From a bacterium (GTDB lineage Bacteria; Bdellovibrionota; Bdellovibrionia; Bdellovibrionales; UBA1609), in NCBI GenBank assembly GCA_021784635.1, contig JAJYHS010000247.1, positions 1 through 20,061 on the forward strand: a DNA stretch of 20,061 bases. The letters are read 5' to 3'. Positions within the stretch are counted from its first letter, which is position 1; each line of letters starts with the position of its first letter. The notes beneath the pieces were generated by a model that worked only from the letters and a program-made list of their open reading frames with translations, did no database searches and was not told the DNA's origin. The translations under genes and the position numbers were made by a program. Positions 1-7,679 of the stretch are shown here, piece after piece.

Positions 1-271
1 AAAATTTCGCGATAAAGAACGGGCGACCGATGTTTTGAGTTTTGCTCCCGTCGAGCCCGACAGCTTGGGAGAGCTTGTATTTTGCCCGCAAGTCATTCGC
101 AAGCAAGCGTTCGAACACGGCCTGAGTTATCGGGATGAACTTCTCTACATGTTGATCCACGGGATTTTGCATCTCCTCGGATATGAACATGAAAAAAGTG
201 ACAAGCAGGCACGGGTTATGTATCGTTTGCAAGATCGGATTTTTGAGCAGCTAACGCCTCCGCACAAATAA
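1..271 (+). CDS. ybeY: Endoribonuclease / rRNA maturation factor YbeY, 3' portion (5' truncated by window edge)
   Basis: The reading frame is open from base 2, so the gene begins before the window; only about the last 89 residues are present. YbeY is a zinc-dependent single-strand RNase acting in 16S rRNA 3'-end maturation and ribosome quality control. The visible part has the family's DVLSF segment near the left edge and the zinc-binding motif HGILHLLGYEH, which supplies the three metal-ligand histidines, followed by the usual short helical tail. A TTG at 35 lies inside the conserved DVLSF segment, so it is not a start. The stop is at 269-271. prfB begins 14 bases downstream with its own ribosome binding site, and both genes serve translation. 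Identification is firm from the zinc motif; nothing looks broken in the visible part. Confidence 0.93.
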   Translation, partial: KFRDKERATDVLSFAPVEPDSLGELVFCPQVIRKQAFEHGLSYRDELLYMLIHGILHLLGYEHEKSDKQARVMYRLQDRIFEQLTPPHK

Positions 272-285
272 AAGGAACGCAAAGA

Positions 286-1432
286 ATGTCCATCGCCACT
301 GAACTCTCAGACGTCAAAGGCCGTCTCGCCACAATTGCCGAAAAAGTGAGCGACCTCAGGAGGTATCTTTGACATCGATCACAAGCGTAAGCGCATCGAA
401 GAGCTAGATAATCAGGCACAAAATCCCGCGATTTGGAATGACCATCGCGAAATGCAGAAAATTAACCAAGAAAAATCTATTCTCGAAAAATCGATTGAAG
501 ATTACGAGGGGCTTCGAAAACGCCACGAAGACGCAACTGTTATGCTTGAAATGGTTCAAGACAGCCAAGACGATGAACTTTTTCAGGAGCTCAAAAGCGA
601 ATGCCAAAAAATGTCGAGCACAATTGGCGATCTTGAAATCAAAAGTCTTTTGAGTAACCGGCTTGACCCGTTGAATGCCTACCTTGCCGTTAATTCGGGA
701 GCGGGCGGTACCGAAGCGCAGGATTGGGCTGAAATGCTGCTTAGAATGTACACGCGCTATGCCGAACGCAAAGGTTTTCGCGTCGAAGTCATGTCGATTA
801 ACTATGGCGAAGAAGCGGGGATCAAATCGGCGACGCTCAATATTCAAGGACCGTTCGCATACGGTTATCTCAAAGCCGAAAATGGTGTGCATCGTCTTGT
901 CCGAATTAGTCCATTTGACGCAAATGCCAGACGACACACAAGTTTTGCCTCGGTTATGGTGTGGCCTGAAGTGGACGACGAAGTCGAAGTTGTGATTCGA
1001 GACGAAGACTTGAGAGTCGACACGTATCGTTCCAGCGGAGCCGGCGGACAGCACGTGAACCGAACCGATTCGGCGGTTCGGATCACCCATATTCCGACTG
1101 GAATCGTCATCGCTTGTCAAAATGAGCGGAGTCAGATCGCCAATCGCAATCGTGCCATGAAAATGCTCAAAGCGGCACTTTACGAAATCGAATCAAAAAA
1201 ACTGCTCAAAGAAAAAGAAGAAATCGACGCGCAGAAAAAAGCCAACGAATGGGGCAGTCAAATTCGTTCCTACGTATTGCATCCGTATCAAATGGTTAAA
1301 GATCACCGCACGTCTTGGGAGTCTGGTCAACCGAGCCAAGTTCTTGACGGCGATCTGGACCCGGTAATTGAAGAATTTCTTAAGTCGCAGGTGAAAACGC
1401 AGTCACCCTCGACGGTTAAGGCGGATAAGTGA
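286..1432 (+). CDS. prfB: Peptide chain release factor 2 (RF2), expressed through a programmed +1 frameshift
   Basis: RF2 reads UAA and UGA stop codons and triggers peptide release in the ribosome. The ATG at 286 has the ribosome binding site AAGGAA at 272-277. Twenty-eight codons run in the first frame to an in-frame TGA at 370-372; the rest (371-1429) is one frame ahead, so the product needs a +1 shift and is about 381 residues, slightly longer than the roughly 365 of E. coli. The downstream frame shows the stop-recognition tripeptide SPF at residues 208-210 and the catalytic GGQ at 253-255 within SGAGGQHVNRTDSAV. The first 28 codons also encode plausible RF2-like helix, so this is the genuine start. 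Expression is probably autoregulated: low RF2 makes the UGA slow to terminate and favours shifting. The stop overlaps the GTG start of lolC. This is not a pseudogene despite the internal stop. Confidence 0.96.
358..373 (+). promoter_or_regulatory. prfB programmed +1 frameshift (recoding) site
   Basis: The sequence reads AGG AGG TAT CTT TGA C. It has all parts of the known RF2 recoding signal: an internal Shine-Dalgarno-like hexamer (AGGAGG, 358-363) three bases before the slippery CTT (367-369), followed by the poorly terminating TGA C (370-373). The E. coli signal has AGGGGG; here the hexamer is AGGAGG, a better anti-SD match. Skipping the T at 370 joins codon 28 (Leu) to GAC (371-373, Asp) and opens the frame to 1432. 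That the site works is inferred from its identity to the established signal and from the otherwise intact gene. Confidence 0.95.
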
Positions 1433-2685
1433 AAAGTACGACTCGGCTGAGAATATGGATGGTTTGGCGTTATCTGCGCGAAGGGCGCCGGTTTTTAAAT
1501 CCCAATATTATATTGGCGGTAACAGGTATCGCTCTCGGCGTCGCAGCACTTATGATCTCGATGGCGGTTGTGAGCGGTTATGAAACGACTCTGCGAGATA
1601 CGCTCGTTGATATGGAGGGGCATTTGATGATCGTTCGGCGCGGCGGTTTCGCGCGCCCCTCCCAGGAGCGGCAAGTTTTAAAAAAAATAAAATCGTATTT
1701 ACCAGCGTACAAAGCTTCGACGCCGTTTTTGATGGTCGAGGGGCTGATTGTTCACAACAAAAAACTTTCGGGAATTTTGCTTGAAGGGGTTGATCCAAAA
1801 ACATCTGCTAAAGTCATTGCCATTCAAAAGCGAATTATTCGTGGTCGTTTCGATTTGGCGGATGAGCAGGCCAACGGCAAGCGGATCCCCGCGGCGATTA
1901 TCGGCAAAGGGATTGCGCGCAAATTTGCATTGAAAATTGGCGAGATTTTCAATCTAGTTGTGCCCATATCCACCGGATACGGGACTGCGAGTTTCACGCC
2001 TAAAGTGCAAAAGTTTGTTGTGCGTGGCGTTCTCGGCCTGGGGCGTTCCGATTTTGACGACCGCTATATTGTTACGGATTTGCGATCAGCCCAAAATTTT
2101 TCGGATATGCCGGGGAGAATCTCTGGCTGGCGAATTCGTTTGGCCCATGCTCGCGATGCCATACCGGCCGCGACGGCGCTAGAAGATCAATTGGGTCCAA
2201 ATTACTGGGTTCGCTCTTGGCGCGACCCCAACCGCAATTTATTTGAAGCTGTGCAATATGAAAAGGTCGTTATTTTCATTATTGTTTTACTCATGGAGAT
2301 TGCCGCTGCGTTCAATGTGGCGAGCACGCTGTATCTCACTGTTGTACGGCGTTATTCGCAAATGAGTATTTTGCGGGCTATGGGAGTAAGTAAAAAATTT
2401 GTCCGTCAATTGTTTACGACGCAGGGGCTTGTGATCGGGGCCGCAGGCTCGGCCTTCGGCGTTCTTTTGGGTTGGATCGGCTGCCGCATTTTTCTAAAGC
2501 TTGAAACAGTTTATGGACTTTTTCCGGGCAAAGTTTATAAGCTCGATCACGTCGTTTTGCAGATCCGCAAAACGGACATGGCGGTGATTCTTTTGGTGAC
2601 GCTGGTCATTTGTTACGTGGCGACTCTTGCGCCGGCGCGACGAGGAGCAAAATTGAATCCAGTAGAAGGTCTACGCTATGAGTGA
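1429..2685 (+). CDS. lolC: Lipoprotein-releasing ABC transporter permease, LolC/LolE (LolF) family
   Basis: This is the membrane subunit of the Lol exporter, which lifts mature lipoproteins from the inner membrane to the periplasmic carrier LolA. The protein has 418 residues, typical for the family. It shows a first membrane segment at about 27-50 with the family's GIALGVAALMISMAVVSG stretch, a large periplasmic domain, and three C-terminal segments at about 280-306, 330-356 and 384-404, the four-helix MacB-like layout. The family-typical ending LAPARRGAKLNPVEGLRYE is present. The GTG start overlaps the prfB stop (GTGA), and the end overlaps lolD by 8 bases, so the pair is translationally coupled. 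Only one LolC/E-type permease lies here, so the exporter may use two copies of it unless a second gene exists elsewhere. The choice of name between lolC, lolE and lolF is conventional. Confidence 0.93.
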   Translation: MKSTTRLRIWMVWRYLREGRRFLNPNIILAVTGIALGVAALMISMAVVSGYETTLRDTLVDMEGHLMIVRRGGFARPSQERQVLKKIKSYLPAYKASTPFLMVEGLIVHNKKLSGILLEGVDPKTSAKVIAIQKRIIRGRFDLADEQANGKRIPAAIIGKGIARKFALKIGEIFNLVVPISTGYGTASFTPKVQKFVVRGVLGLGRSDFDDRYIVTDLRSAQNFSDMPGRISGWRIRLAHARDAIPAATALEDQLGPNYWVRSWRDPNRNLFEAVQYEKVVIFIIVLLMEIAAAFNVASTLYLTVVRRYSQMSILRAMGVSKKFVRQLFTTQGLVIGAAGSAFGVLLGWIGCRIFLKLETVYGLFPGKVYKLDHVVLQIRKTDMAVILLVTLVICYVATLAPARRGAKLNPVEGLRYE

Positions 2686-3352
2686 ACCACTTTTGCGTCT
2701 CGACAAGGTCAGCAAAATTTATGAACGCGGGGATTCGAAACTCGAAGTTTTGCAGCAAATTGATTTCGACGTTTATGCGGGCCAGGCGGTTTGTATTTTG
2801 GGAGCTTCGGGTGCGGGTAAAAGTACGCTTTTACATATTTTAGGCACGCTCGATCGCCCCACTGAAGGCCGTGTCTTGTTCAACGGTAAGGACATGGCCA
2901 AGGAGCCGGACGAGCATTTAGCGCGTTTTCGTAATCAAGAAATTGGTTTTGTTTTCCAGTTTCATCATCTTCTTTCAGAATTTTCAGCACTAGAGAATGT
3001 GATGCTGCCGGCACGCTTTGCGGGCCAATCCGAGTCGAAAGCGCGTGAGCACGCCTTGGAGCTTTTGCAACTATTGGGATTAGAAGACCGGAGCGACCAC
3101 TTCCCGTCAGAGCTCAGCGGAGGTGAGCAACAACGCATCGCTGTGGCTCGGGCCCTGGTTCAACGACCCAAGATTCTGTTGGCGGATGAGCCGACGGGCA
3201 ACCTCGATACGCAAAACAGCGAACAGATTCAGGAGCTATTTTTTCAATTTCGCCTGAAGTTTGGCCTCACACTGGTGGTTGTTACTCACGACGTGAACTT
3301 TGCGTCGCGGTTTCCGCGGAGAATGGTTCTAAAAGATGGTCATTGGAATTGA
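2678..3352 (+). CDS. lolD: Lipoprotein-releasing ABC transporter ATP-binding protein LolD
   Basis: This is the cytoplasmic ATPase that powers the Lol exporter. It has 224 residues, normal for LolD. All ABC motifs are visible: Walker A GASGAGKST, a Q-loop in FVFQFHHLLSEFSALENV (the FQFHHLL wording is characteristic of LolD), the signature LSGGEQQRIAVARAL, Walker B ILLADEPTGNLD and the switch His in VTHD. The ATG at 2678 overlaps the end of lolC by 8 bases, consistent with coupled synthesis of a complex. The C-terminus is short, as usual for the family. No key residue is missing. Confidence 0.96.
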   Translation: MSEPLLRLDKVSKIYERGDSKLEVLQQIDFDVYAGQAVCILGASGAGKSTLLHILGTLDRPTEGRVLFNGKDMAKEPDEHLARFRNQEIGFVFQFHHLLSEFSALENVMLPARFAGQSESKAREHALELLQLLGLEDRSDHFPSELSGGEQQRIAVARALVQRPKILLADEPTGNLDTQNSEQIQELFFQFRLKFGLTLVVVTHDVNFASRFPRRMVLKDGHWN

Positions 3353-3425
3353 CTTCAATCGTCAATCGCGCTTTGTTGGATAGGTTTTTGTTAGTCAAAT
3401 TAGTAGGGCCAGGGGAACTGCAAGC

Positions 3426-5792
3426 TTGCACATCTCGAACGACCGTCAGTCCAATTTTAGCGCGTTAATCATTTTAGCTGTTGTGCTGGCGTGCGTATTG
3501 CTGGGTTTTAATGCCAAATCCTATGCGGCACGGTACCGAGCAAAGCCGCTCCAGCCGATCATTCAAAAAATCGTCATTGTTGGTAACCGTAAAATTGAAG
3601 CTTCGGCAATTCGCGCTCAAATTGGCTCGAAAGTGGGGGACCGGGTTAACCGCAAACAAATTCGCCAGGATATCGAACATATATTTGCGACCGGATTTTT
3701 TATCGATATCGAAGTAGGCGAGAAGATTATAAACGGCACGGCGATTCTAACCTATTATGTCAAAGAGAAGCCGACGATTTCGAAAATTGTATTCGAAGGT
3801 AACGATGCCGTTGACACAAGTGACTTGAAAAGCGCCATTGATCTCAAGGCTTATGAAATTCTCGATATGGCTAAGGTGCGTACCGCGGTTAAAAAGTTGC
3901 AGCAACTTTACGAAAATAAGGGCTTTTTCTTAGCAAAAGTCACGGCTGAAGCAACGCCTGGTAAAGACAATACCGCCACTCTCACTTTTCATATCGTTGA
4001 AAATCGAAAAGTCAAAGTCGCAAAAATTCGATTTATTGGTAATAAACACATATCGTCGAATGAATTGAGAAACGTCATGCAAACGAAAGTTGGCGGATTT
4101 TTCAGTTTTATTTCGGGATCTGGTTCATTTAAGCAAGACACATTTAATCGTGACATCCAGTTACTCTATTACCTGGTGTATTATAACAAAGGGTATATCC
4201 AAGCCCATATTGACCGGCCGCAGGTTTACGTCACGCCGGATAAGAAATATATTTATATTACAATACGCGTTCATGAAGGTCCTAAGTTCAGAGTCGGCGA
4301 GGTCAATTTTACCGGCGATTTGCTGTTCCCCGACAGGGAACTCTACAAGTCGATTCACACAAAAAGCGGGCATATTTTTGTTTATCAAACTTTGCAGCAA
4401 GACTTGCGGGCTCTTCAAGCGAAATACGGTGATTTGGGTTATGCGTACGCCAACATTATTCCGCAGACGCGTGCGCGTGTAAAACAACGGCGGGTCGATA
4501 TCACGTTTAACATCGACAAGGGGCCGAAGGTTTATATCGGTAAGATTAATATCATCGGCAATACAAAAACGCGTGATAAAGTCATTCGACGTGAAATGAG
4601 AATTTACGAAGGTGAATTGTATAACGAAACAAAAAGACGAGAATCGCTGGCGAACATTAAACGTCTTGGTTATTTCAGCAGCGTGACTTTCGATACCCAC
4701 ACTCCGCCGGGTCACCCCAACATTATGGATATCGACGTCCATGTCAAAGAGCGCAACACGGGGCAGATTCAGCTTGGGGCCGGGTATTCGAGTTTTGGCG
4801 GGTTTTTGTTGAATGGGCAAATCCAGCAAATCAACTTGTTCGGCCTTGGCGACACTTTGGGCTTGTCGGTTAATCTCAGCTCCTACGAGAAGATTTTCGA
4901 TTTTAGTTTTACAAACCCTTATTTTATGGACACCCATTTGTTGCTCGGGACTCACATTTTTTACACCGACATGTATTATTTAGAGTACATCGACAACGAG
5001 CGCGGGGTTGGTTTTACTGTTGGGCATCCTCTTGCGCAGTATTTGCGCGGTACAATCGGTTACAAGGTCGAACGCACGAATATTCAACTGACATCTTCGG
5101 GCGATCCGACATTGTTCCCGACGTCGACCACGAACGGGATTGCAAGTATCCTAACTGCAGGGCTTGCATACGACACTCGTAACGACCGTTTCGAACCGAG
5201 TCGGGGGATGTACGATTCGTTGAACGTTGAATACTCCGGACTCGGTGGCGATTTGTTCTATACAAAGGCAATAGCTAACGCCCGGTATTTTCATCCACTC
5301 CCGGTGTATAAGCAGATCATTTGGCGCAATAATCTTGTGTACGGAATTATTACTTCAGACAAATCCGGCGAGCCACCACCGTTTAACCAATTATTTTTGT
5401 TAGGTGGTCCGAATACTTTACGCGGCTTCGACTGGTTTACCATCGGCAGAAAAAAGTTTTCACAAGTGGCATTCGATCAACTGGCAGGTTCACCTAATGC
5501 GTATCTGTTAGCGTTTAAACCATTCGGTGGCACGCAAGAACTCTACTACAATTTGGAGTTTGAGTTTCCGTTGATCCCGGAGGCAGCCGTCAAGGGAGTT
5601 GTATTTTACGATGTGGGCTATGCCGATGATAGCTTGATTTTAAGCGAATTTAGGAGCGATTGGGGATTTGGCTTCAGGTGGTTTTCGCCTATTGGACCGC
5701 TGCGTTTTGAGTTTGGTTTGCCGTTTGACCGCCAAGCCATTTACGGTGAAAAGCCCGTGGACTTTCAGTTTGCGATCGGGTCACCGTTTTAA
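3426..5792 (+). CDS. bamA: Outer membrane protein assembly factor BamA
   Basis: BamA is the central beta-barrel of the BAM complex, which inserts proteins into the outer membrane. The 788-residue product has an N-terminal signal peptide (hydrophobic stretch about residues 14-28, likely cleaved near AKSYA|A), then five POTRA repeats (roughly 40-118, 119-198, 199-288, 289-370, 371-446) and a C-terminal barrel (about 447-788). The barrel contains the conserved L6 motif as LRGF (RGF at 666-668), and the protein ends in phenylalanine, as expected of a beta-signal. The start is taken as TTG at 3426 because AGGGGA at 3411-3416 lies 9 bases upstream and the signal peptide begins just after it. It follows lolD by 73 bases and precedes the chaperone skp, a conserved order. 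BAM lipoprotein partners are not encoded in the window. Confidence 0.96.
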   Translation: MHISNDRQSNFSALIILAVVLACVLLGFNAKSYAARYRAKPLQPIIQKIVIVGNRKIEASAIRAQIGSKVGDRVNRKQIRQDIEHIFATGFFIDIEVGEKIINGTAILTYYVKEKPTISKIVFEGNDAVDTSDLKSAIDLKAYEILDMAKVRTAVKKLQQLYENKGFFLAKVTAEATPGKDNTATLTFHIVENRKVKVAKIRFIGNKHISSNELRNVMQTKVGGFFSFISGSGSFKQDTFNRDIQLLYYLVYYNKGYIQAHIDRPQVYVTPDKKYIYITIRVHEGPKFRVGEVNFTGDLLFPDRELYKSIHTKSGHIFVYQTLQQDLRALQAKYGDLGYAYANIIPQTRARVKQRRVDITFNIDKGPKVYIGKINIIGNTKTRDKVIRREMRIYEGELYNETKRRESLANIKRLGYFSSVTFDTHTPPGHPNIMDIDVHVKERNTGQIQLGAGYSSFGGFLLNGQIQQINLFGLGDTLGLSVNLSSYEKIFDFSFTNPYFMDTHLLLGTHIFYTDMYYLEYIDNERGVGFTVGHPLAQYLRGTIGYKVERTNIQLTSSGDPTLFPTSTTNGIASILTAGLAYDTRNDRFEPSRGMYDSLNVEYSGLGGDLFYTKAIANARYFHPLPVYKQIIWRNNLVYGIITSDKSGEPPPFNQLFLLGGPNTLRGFDWFTIGRKKFSQVAFDQLAGSPNAYLLAFKPFGGTQELYYNLEFEFPLIPEAAVKGVVFYDVGYADDSLILSEFRSDWGFGFRWFSPIGPLRFEFGLPFDRQAIYGEKPVDFQFAIGSPF

Positions 5793-5807
5793 ATCGGTCA
5801 CCATTTT
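5775..5807 (+). repeat. Short imperfect tandem repeat spanning the bamA stop codon
   Basis: ATCGGGTCACCGTTTT (5775-5790), the last codons of bamA, is followed after two bases by ATCGGTCACCATTTT (5793-5807), which differs by one deleted base and one substitution. It looks like a small local duplication at the gene end. No function is evident. Confidence 0.4.
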
Positions 5808-5809
5808 TG

Positions 5810-5839
5810 TTGATTCAGCGCAAATCTTACGAGTAAGAT
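5810..5839 (+). promoter_or_regulatory. Candidate sigma-70-type promoter for skp and the lipid A genes
   Basis: TTGATT at 5810-5815 and TAAGAT at 5834-5839 are separated by 18 bases, each matching the -35 and -10 consensus at four of six positions. They sit in the 90-base gap between bamA and skp, about 43 bases upstream of the skp start. The -10 box lies inside a short palindrome. This is a pattern match only; such matches arise by chance, and read-through from bamA may suffice. Confidence 0.3.
5824..5839. repeat. Short palindrome in the bamA-skp gap
   Basis: ATCTTAC and GTAAGAT are exact reverse complements separated by GA, giving a 16-base near-perfect inverted repeat. It is not followed by a run of T, so it does not look like a terminator. 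It covers the candidate -10 box of the skp promoter, where an operator would be expected. A protein-binding role is only inferred. Confidence 0.45.
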
Positions 5840-5882
5840 CCCCCAATAAGTGTGCGGCTAGCACAAAAAGGAGCTAAAAATT

Positions 5883-6425
5883 ATGAAATTCGGTTTAACT
5901 CGTTTGGGTGGCATTGCCCTGGCTGCTATATTGGCAACAACAGTTTTGGTTGTGAGTTTTTCACCTAAGGCTTTGGCCGATGAAAAAATAGGCGTGGTGG
6001 ATATCCCGCGTGCCATTCAAGCGACTAAAGAAGGCCAGCGGATAAAAAAAGAATTGGACGCTGATTTTCAAAGGCGCAAAGCGGAGCTCGAAAAACGCAA
6101 AGATGCTATAGTCGATATGGAAAAGAATTTTGAGAAAAGAAATCTCCTGCTATCGGACCAAGCTCGCGCGCAACAAGAACAAAAAATCGAAAAAGCAAAA
6201 ATGCAGTTTTTTGAACTTCGTGATCAAAACCTGAAAGCGCTCGCCAAGCGTGATCAGGAGTTGTCAAAACCGCTTCTTAAGCGTCTCGGCAAAGTCATTG
6301 ACGAGATTGCGAGAAAAGGCGGATACACGGCGATTTTTCATAAGGACGACCAAGACTTAGTTTGGGCTTCCAGCCGAATTGATATTACGAATAAAGTGAT
6401 AAAAGCCCTTGAGAAAAAACACTGA
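5883..6425 (+). CDS. skp: Periplasmic chaperone Skp/OmpH family protein
   Basis: Skp-family proteins are trimeric periplasmic chaperones that hold unfolded outer-membrane proteins on their way to BamA. The product has 180 residues, close to the family norm. It begins with a clear signal peptide (hydrophobic core about 10-26, predicted cleavage after ALA at residue 32), followed by the short first strand EKIGVVDI typical of OmpH. A long, highly charged coiled-coil runs from about 48 to 135, rich in Lys, Glu and Arg, and a small returning strand region follows. The ATG is preceded by AAAGGAG, a strong ribosome binding site, about 8 bases upstream. It follows bamA, as in many Gram-negative bacteria. 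In most such clusters lpxD comes next, but here fabZ follows directly with a 17-base overlap. Confidence 0.9.
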   Translation: MKFGLTRLGGIALAAILATTVLVVSFSPKALADEKIGVVDIPRAIQATKEGQRIKKELDADFQRRKAELEKRKDAIVDMEKNFEKRNLLLSDQARAQQEQKIEKAKMQFFELRDQNLKALAKRDQELSKPLLKRLGKVIDEIARKGGYTAIFHKDDQDLVWASSRIDITNKVIKALEKKH

Positions 6426-6885
6426 GGCTATTCTTATAGATGACATTTTACGGATGCTTCCGCATCGGCATCCGTTTGTGCTGATCGATAGGGTTTTAGA
6501 TGTTCAAGACCCTGGCGGAGATAAGCGGGTTGGACGCCGCGTGCAGGCCGTAAAAAACGTCACGTTCAATGAGTGGTTTTTTGCGGGTCACTTTCCGAAC
6601 CGTCCGGTAATGCCGGGGGTATTGATACTCGAAGCGATGGCGCAGGCGGGAGCAATTGCGTGCCGTCGGCCGGATGACCCGCAAGTTGAAGTGGCCATCG
6701 CTCGGATTGGTGAAGTTCGGTTTCACGCTCCTGTAATACCGGGCGACCAGTTGATTATTGATGCTGAAGTGGTCAAAGATCGCGGGCACTTTTTTGCGTG
6801 CAAAGTTTGCTCCCGCGTCGGCGAAACGTTGATTGCCGAAACCGAAATTTTGGCCACCGTTCGATTTGAGGGGAAGGAACAATGA
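6409..6885 (+). CDS. fabZ: 3-hydroxyacyl-[acyl-carrier-protein] dehydratase FabZ
   Basis: FabZ removes water from 3-hydroxyacyl-ACP in fatty acid elongation and so competes with LpxA for 3-hydroxyacyl-ACP. The 158-residue hot-dog-fold protein shows the family start ILRMLPHRHPFVLIDRV and the active-site block GHFPNRPVMPGVLILEAMAQ, with catalytic His61 and Glu75. The start is taken as TTG at 6409, which overlaps skp by 17 bases. It is the only start-like codon upstream of the conserved LPHR block that gives the usual leader length; the next ATG (6454) would cut into the domain. No good ribosome binding site is visible, which suggests translational coupling to skp. The end overlaps lpxA by ATGA. 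Confidence 0.95.
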   Translation: MRKNTEAILIDDILRMLPHRHPFVLIDRVLDVQDPGGDKRVGRRVQAVKNVTFNEWFFAGHFPNRPVMPGVLILEAMAQAGAIACRRPDDPQVEVAIARIGEVRFHAPVIPGDQLIIDAEVVKDRGHFFACKVCSRVGETLIAETEILATVRFEGKEQ

Positions 6886-7679
6886 GCACGACGACTTCTA
6901 TTCATCCCACCGCGGTCGTTGAAAATGATGTTGAGCTCGATTCGGGTGTAGTTATTGGTCCTTATTCCGTTGTGAAAGGACGCGTCCGCATCGGCAAAAA
7001 TACCGTTATAAATTCTCATGTCACAATTGGTTCAAGTTCAACCGTAGTGAGTATCGGTGAAAATAATAATTTTTTGCCGGGGGCGATGGTTGGGGGGCCA
7101 CCGCAAGATTTGTCTTATAAAAGCGACCCGACGAAACTTGAAATTGGTAATCACAACATTTTTCGAGAATTTGTAACCATCAACTGTGGGACGGTGAAAG
7201 GCGGCGGGGTTACGCGAATCGGCAACCACTGTATGCTCATGTCTTACGTTCACGTGGCGCACGATTGTCAAATTGGCGATCATGTCGTTGTTGCAAATGG
7301 CTGTCAGTTTGCCGGTCACGTGACGGTTGAAGAACACGTGCATATCGGCGGAATGTGCGGGATTGTTCAGTTTGCACGTGTTGGCCGGTTTGCCTATGTG
7401 GGCGGCGCCAGTCATATCCGAAAGGACGTGTTGCCTTATACAATTGCTGAAGGCAGTGAAATGGCCCGATGCCGTGCTACAAATAAAATTGGTTTGCAAC
7501 GGGCCGGGTACTCAAAGGATGAAATCGAAAATATTGCGCGTGCCATTCGATTTATAGTTATGGGCGACCGCACTATAGAAGAATCTTTGCAGAAAATTAC
7601 GAGCGAGTGCAAAGCAAGCGACCACATCCGGCATCTGATTAATTTCATAGAGAACTCAAAATTCGGGGTGGCGCGATGA
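6882..7679 (+). CDS. lpxA: Acyl-ACP--UDP-N-acetylglucosamine O-acyltransferase LpxA
   Basis: LpxA performs the first step of lipid A synthesis, transferring 3-hydroxyacyl from ACP to the 3 position of UDP-GlcNAc (or to a 3-amino analogue where one is made). The product has 265 residues, close to the 262 of E. coli. It is built of imperfect hexapeptide repeats forming a left-handed beta-helix, followed by a helical C-terminal domain from about residue 195. The catalytic histidine is His127 in VHVAHDCQIG, matching His125 of E. coli. The GGPPQD segment typical of LpxA is present. It starts in an ATGA overlap with fabZ, with GGGAAGGA just upstream as ribosome binding site, and its stop overlaps the next start by ATGA. 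Confidence 0.96.
   Translation: MSTTTSIHPTAVVENDVELDSGVVIGPYSVVKGRVRIGKNTVINSHVTIGSSSTVVSIGENNNFLPGAMVGGPPQDLSYKSDPTKLEIGNHNIFREFVTINCGTVKGGGVTRIGNHCMLMSYVHVAHDCQIGDHVVVANGCQFAGHVTVEEHVHIGGMCGIVQFARVGRFAYVGGASHIRKDVLPYTIAEGSEMARCRATNKIGLQRAGYSKDEIENIARAIRFIVMGDRTIEESLQKITSECKASDHIRHLINFIENSKFGVAR

Noticed and set aside
286-372. A 28-codon reading frame ending in TGA before the main RF2 frame, suggesting a pseudogene or a separate small gene.
   Set aside because: The sequence at the TGA is the complete RF2 +1 recoding signal, and both halves together make a full RF2; it is one functional gene.
404-1120. Long minus-strand open frame inside prfB.
   Set aside because: It is antisense to conserved RF2 motifs, has no protein-like family features, and a gene there would have to be nested within prfB.
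3349-3365. TTGAC-N7-GTCAA inverted repeat at the end of lolD as an operator or hairpin.
   Set aside because: The arms are only 5 bases, and it overlaps the lolD stop with no supporting promoter of quality; chance is likely.
4161-4955. Long minus-strand open frame (264 codons) inside bamA.
   Set aside because: It lies antisense to well-conserved POTRA and barrel sequence and has no domain or ribosome binding site; it is an antisense shadow.
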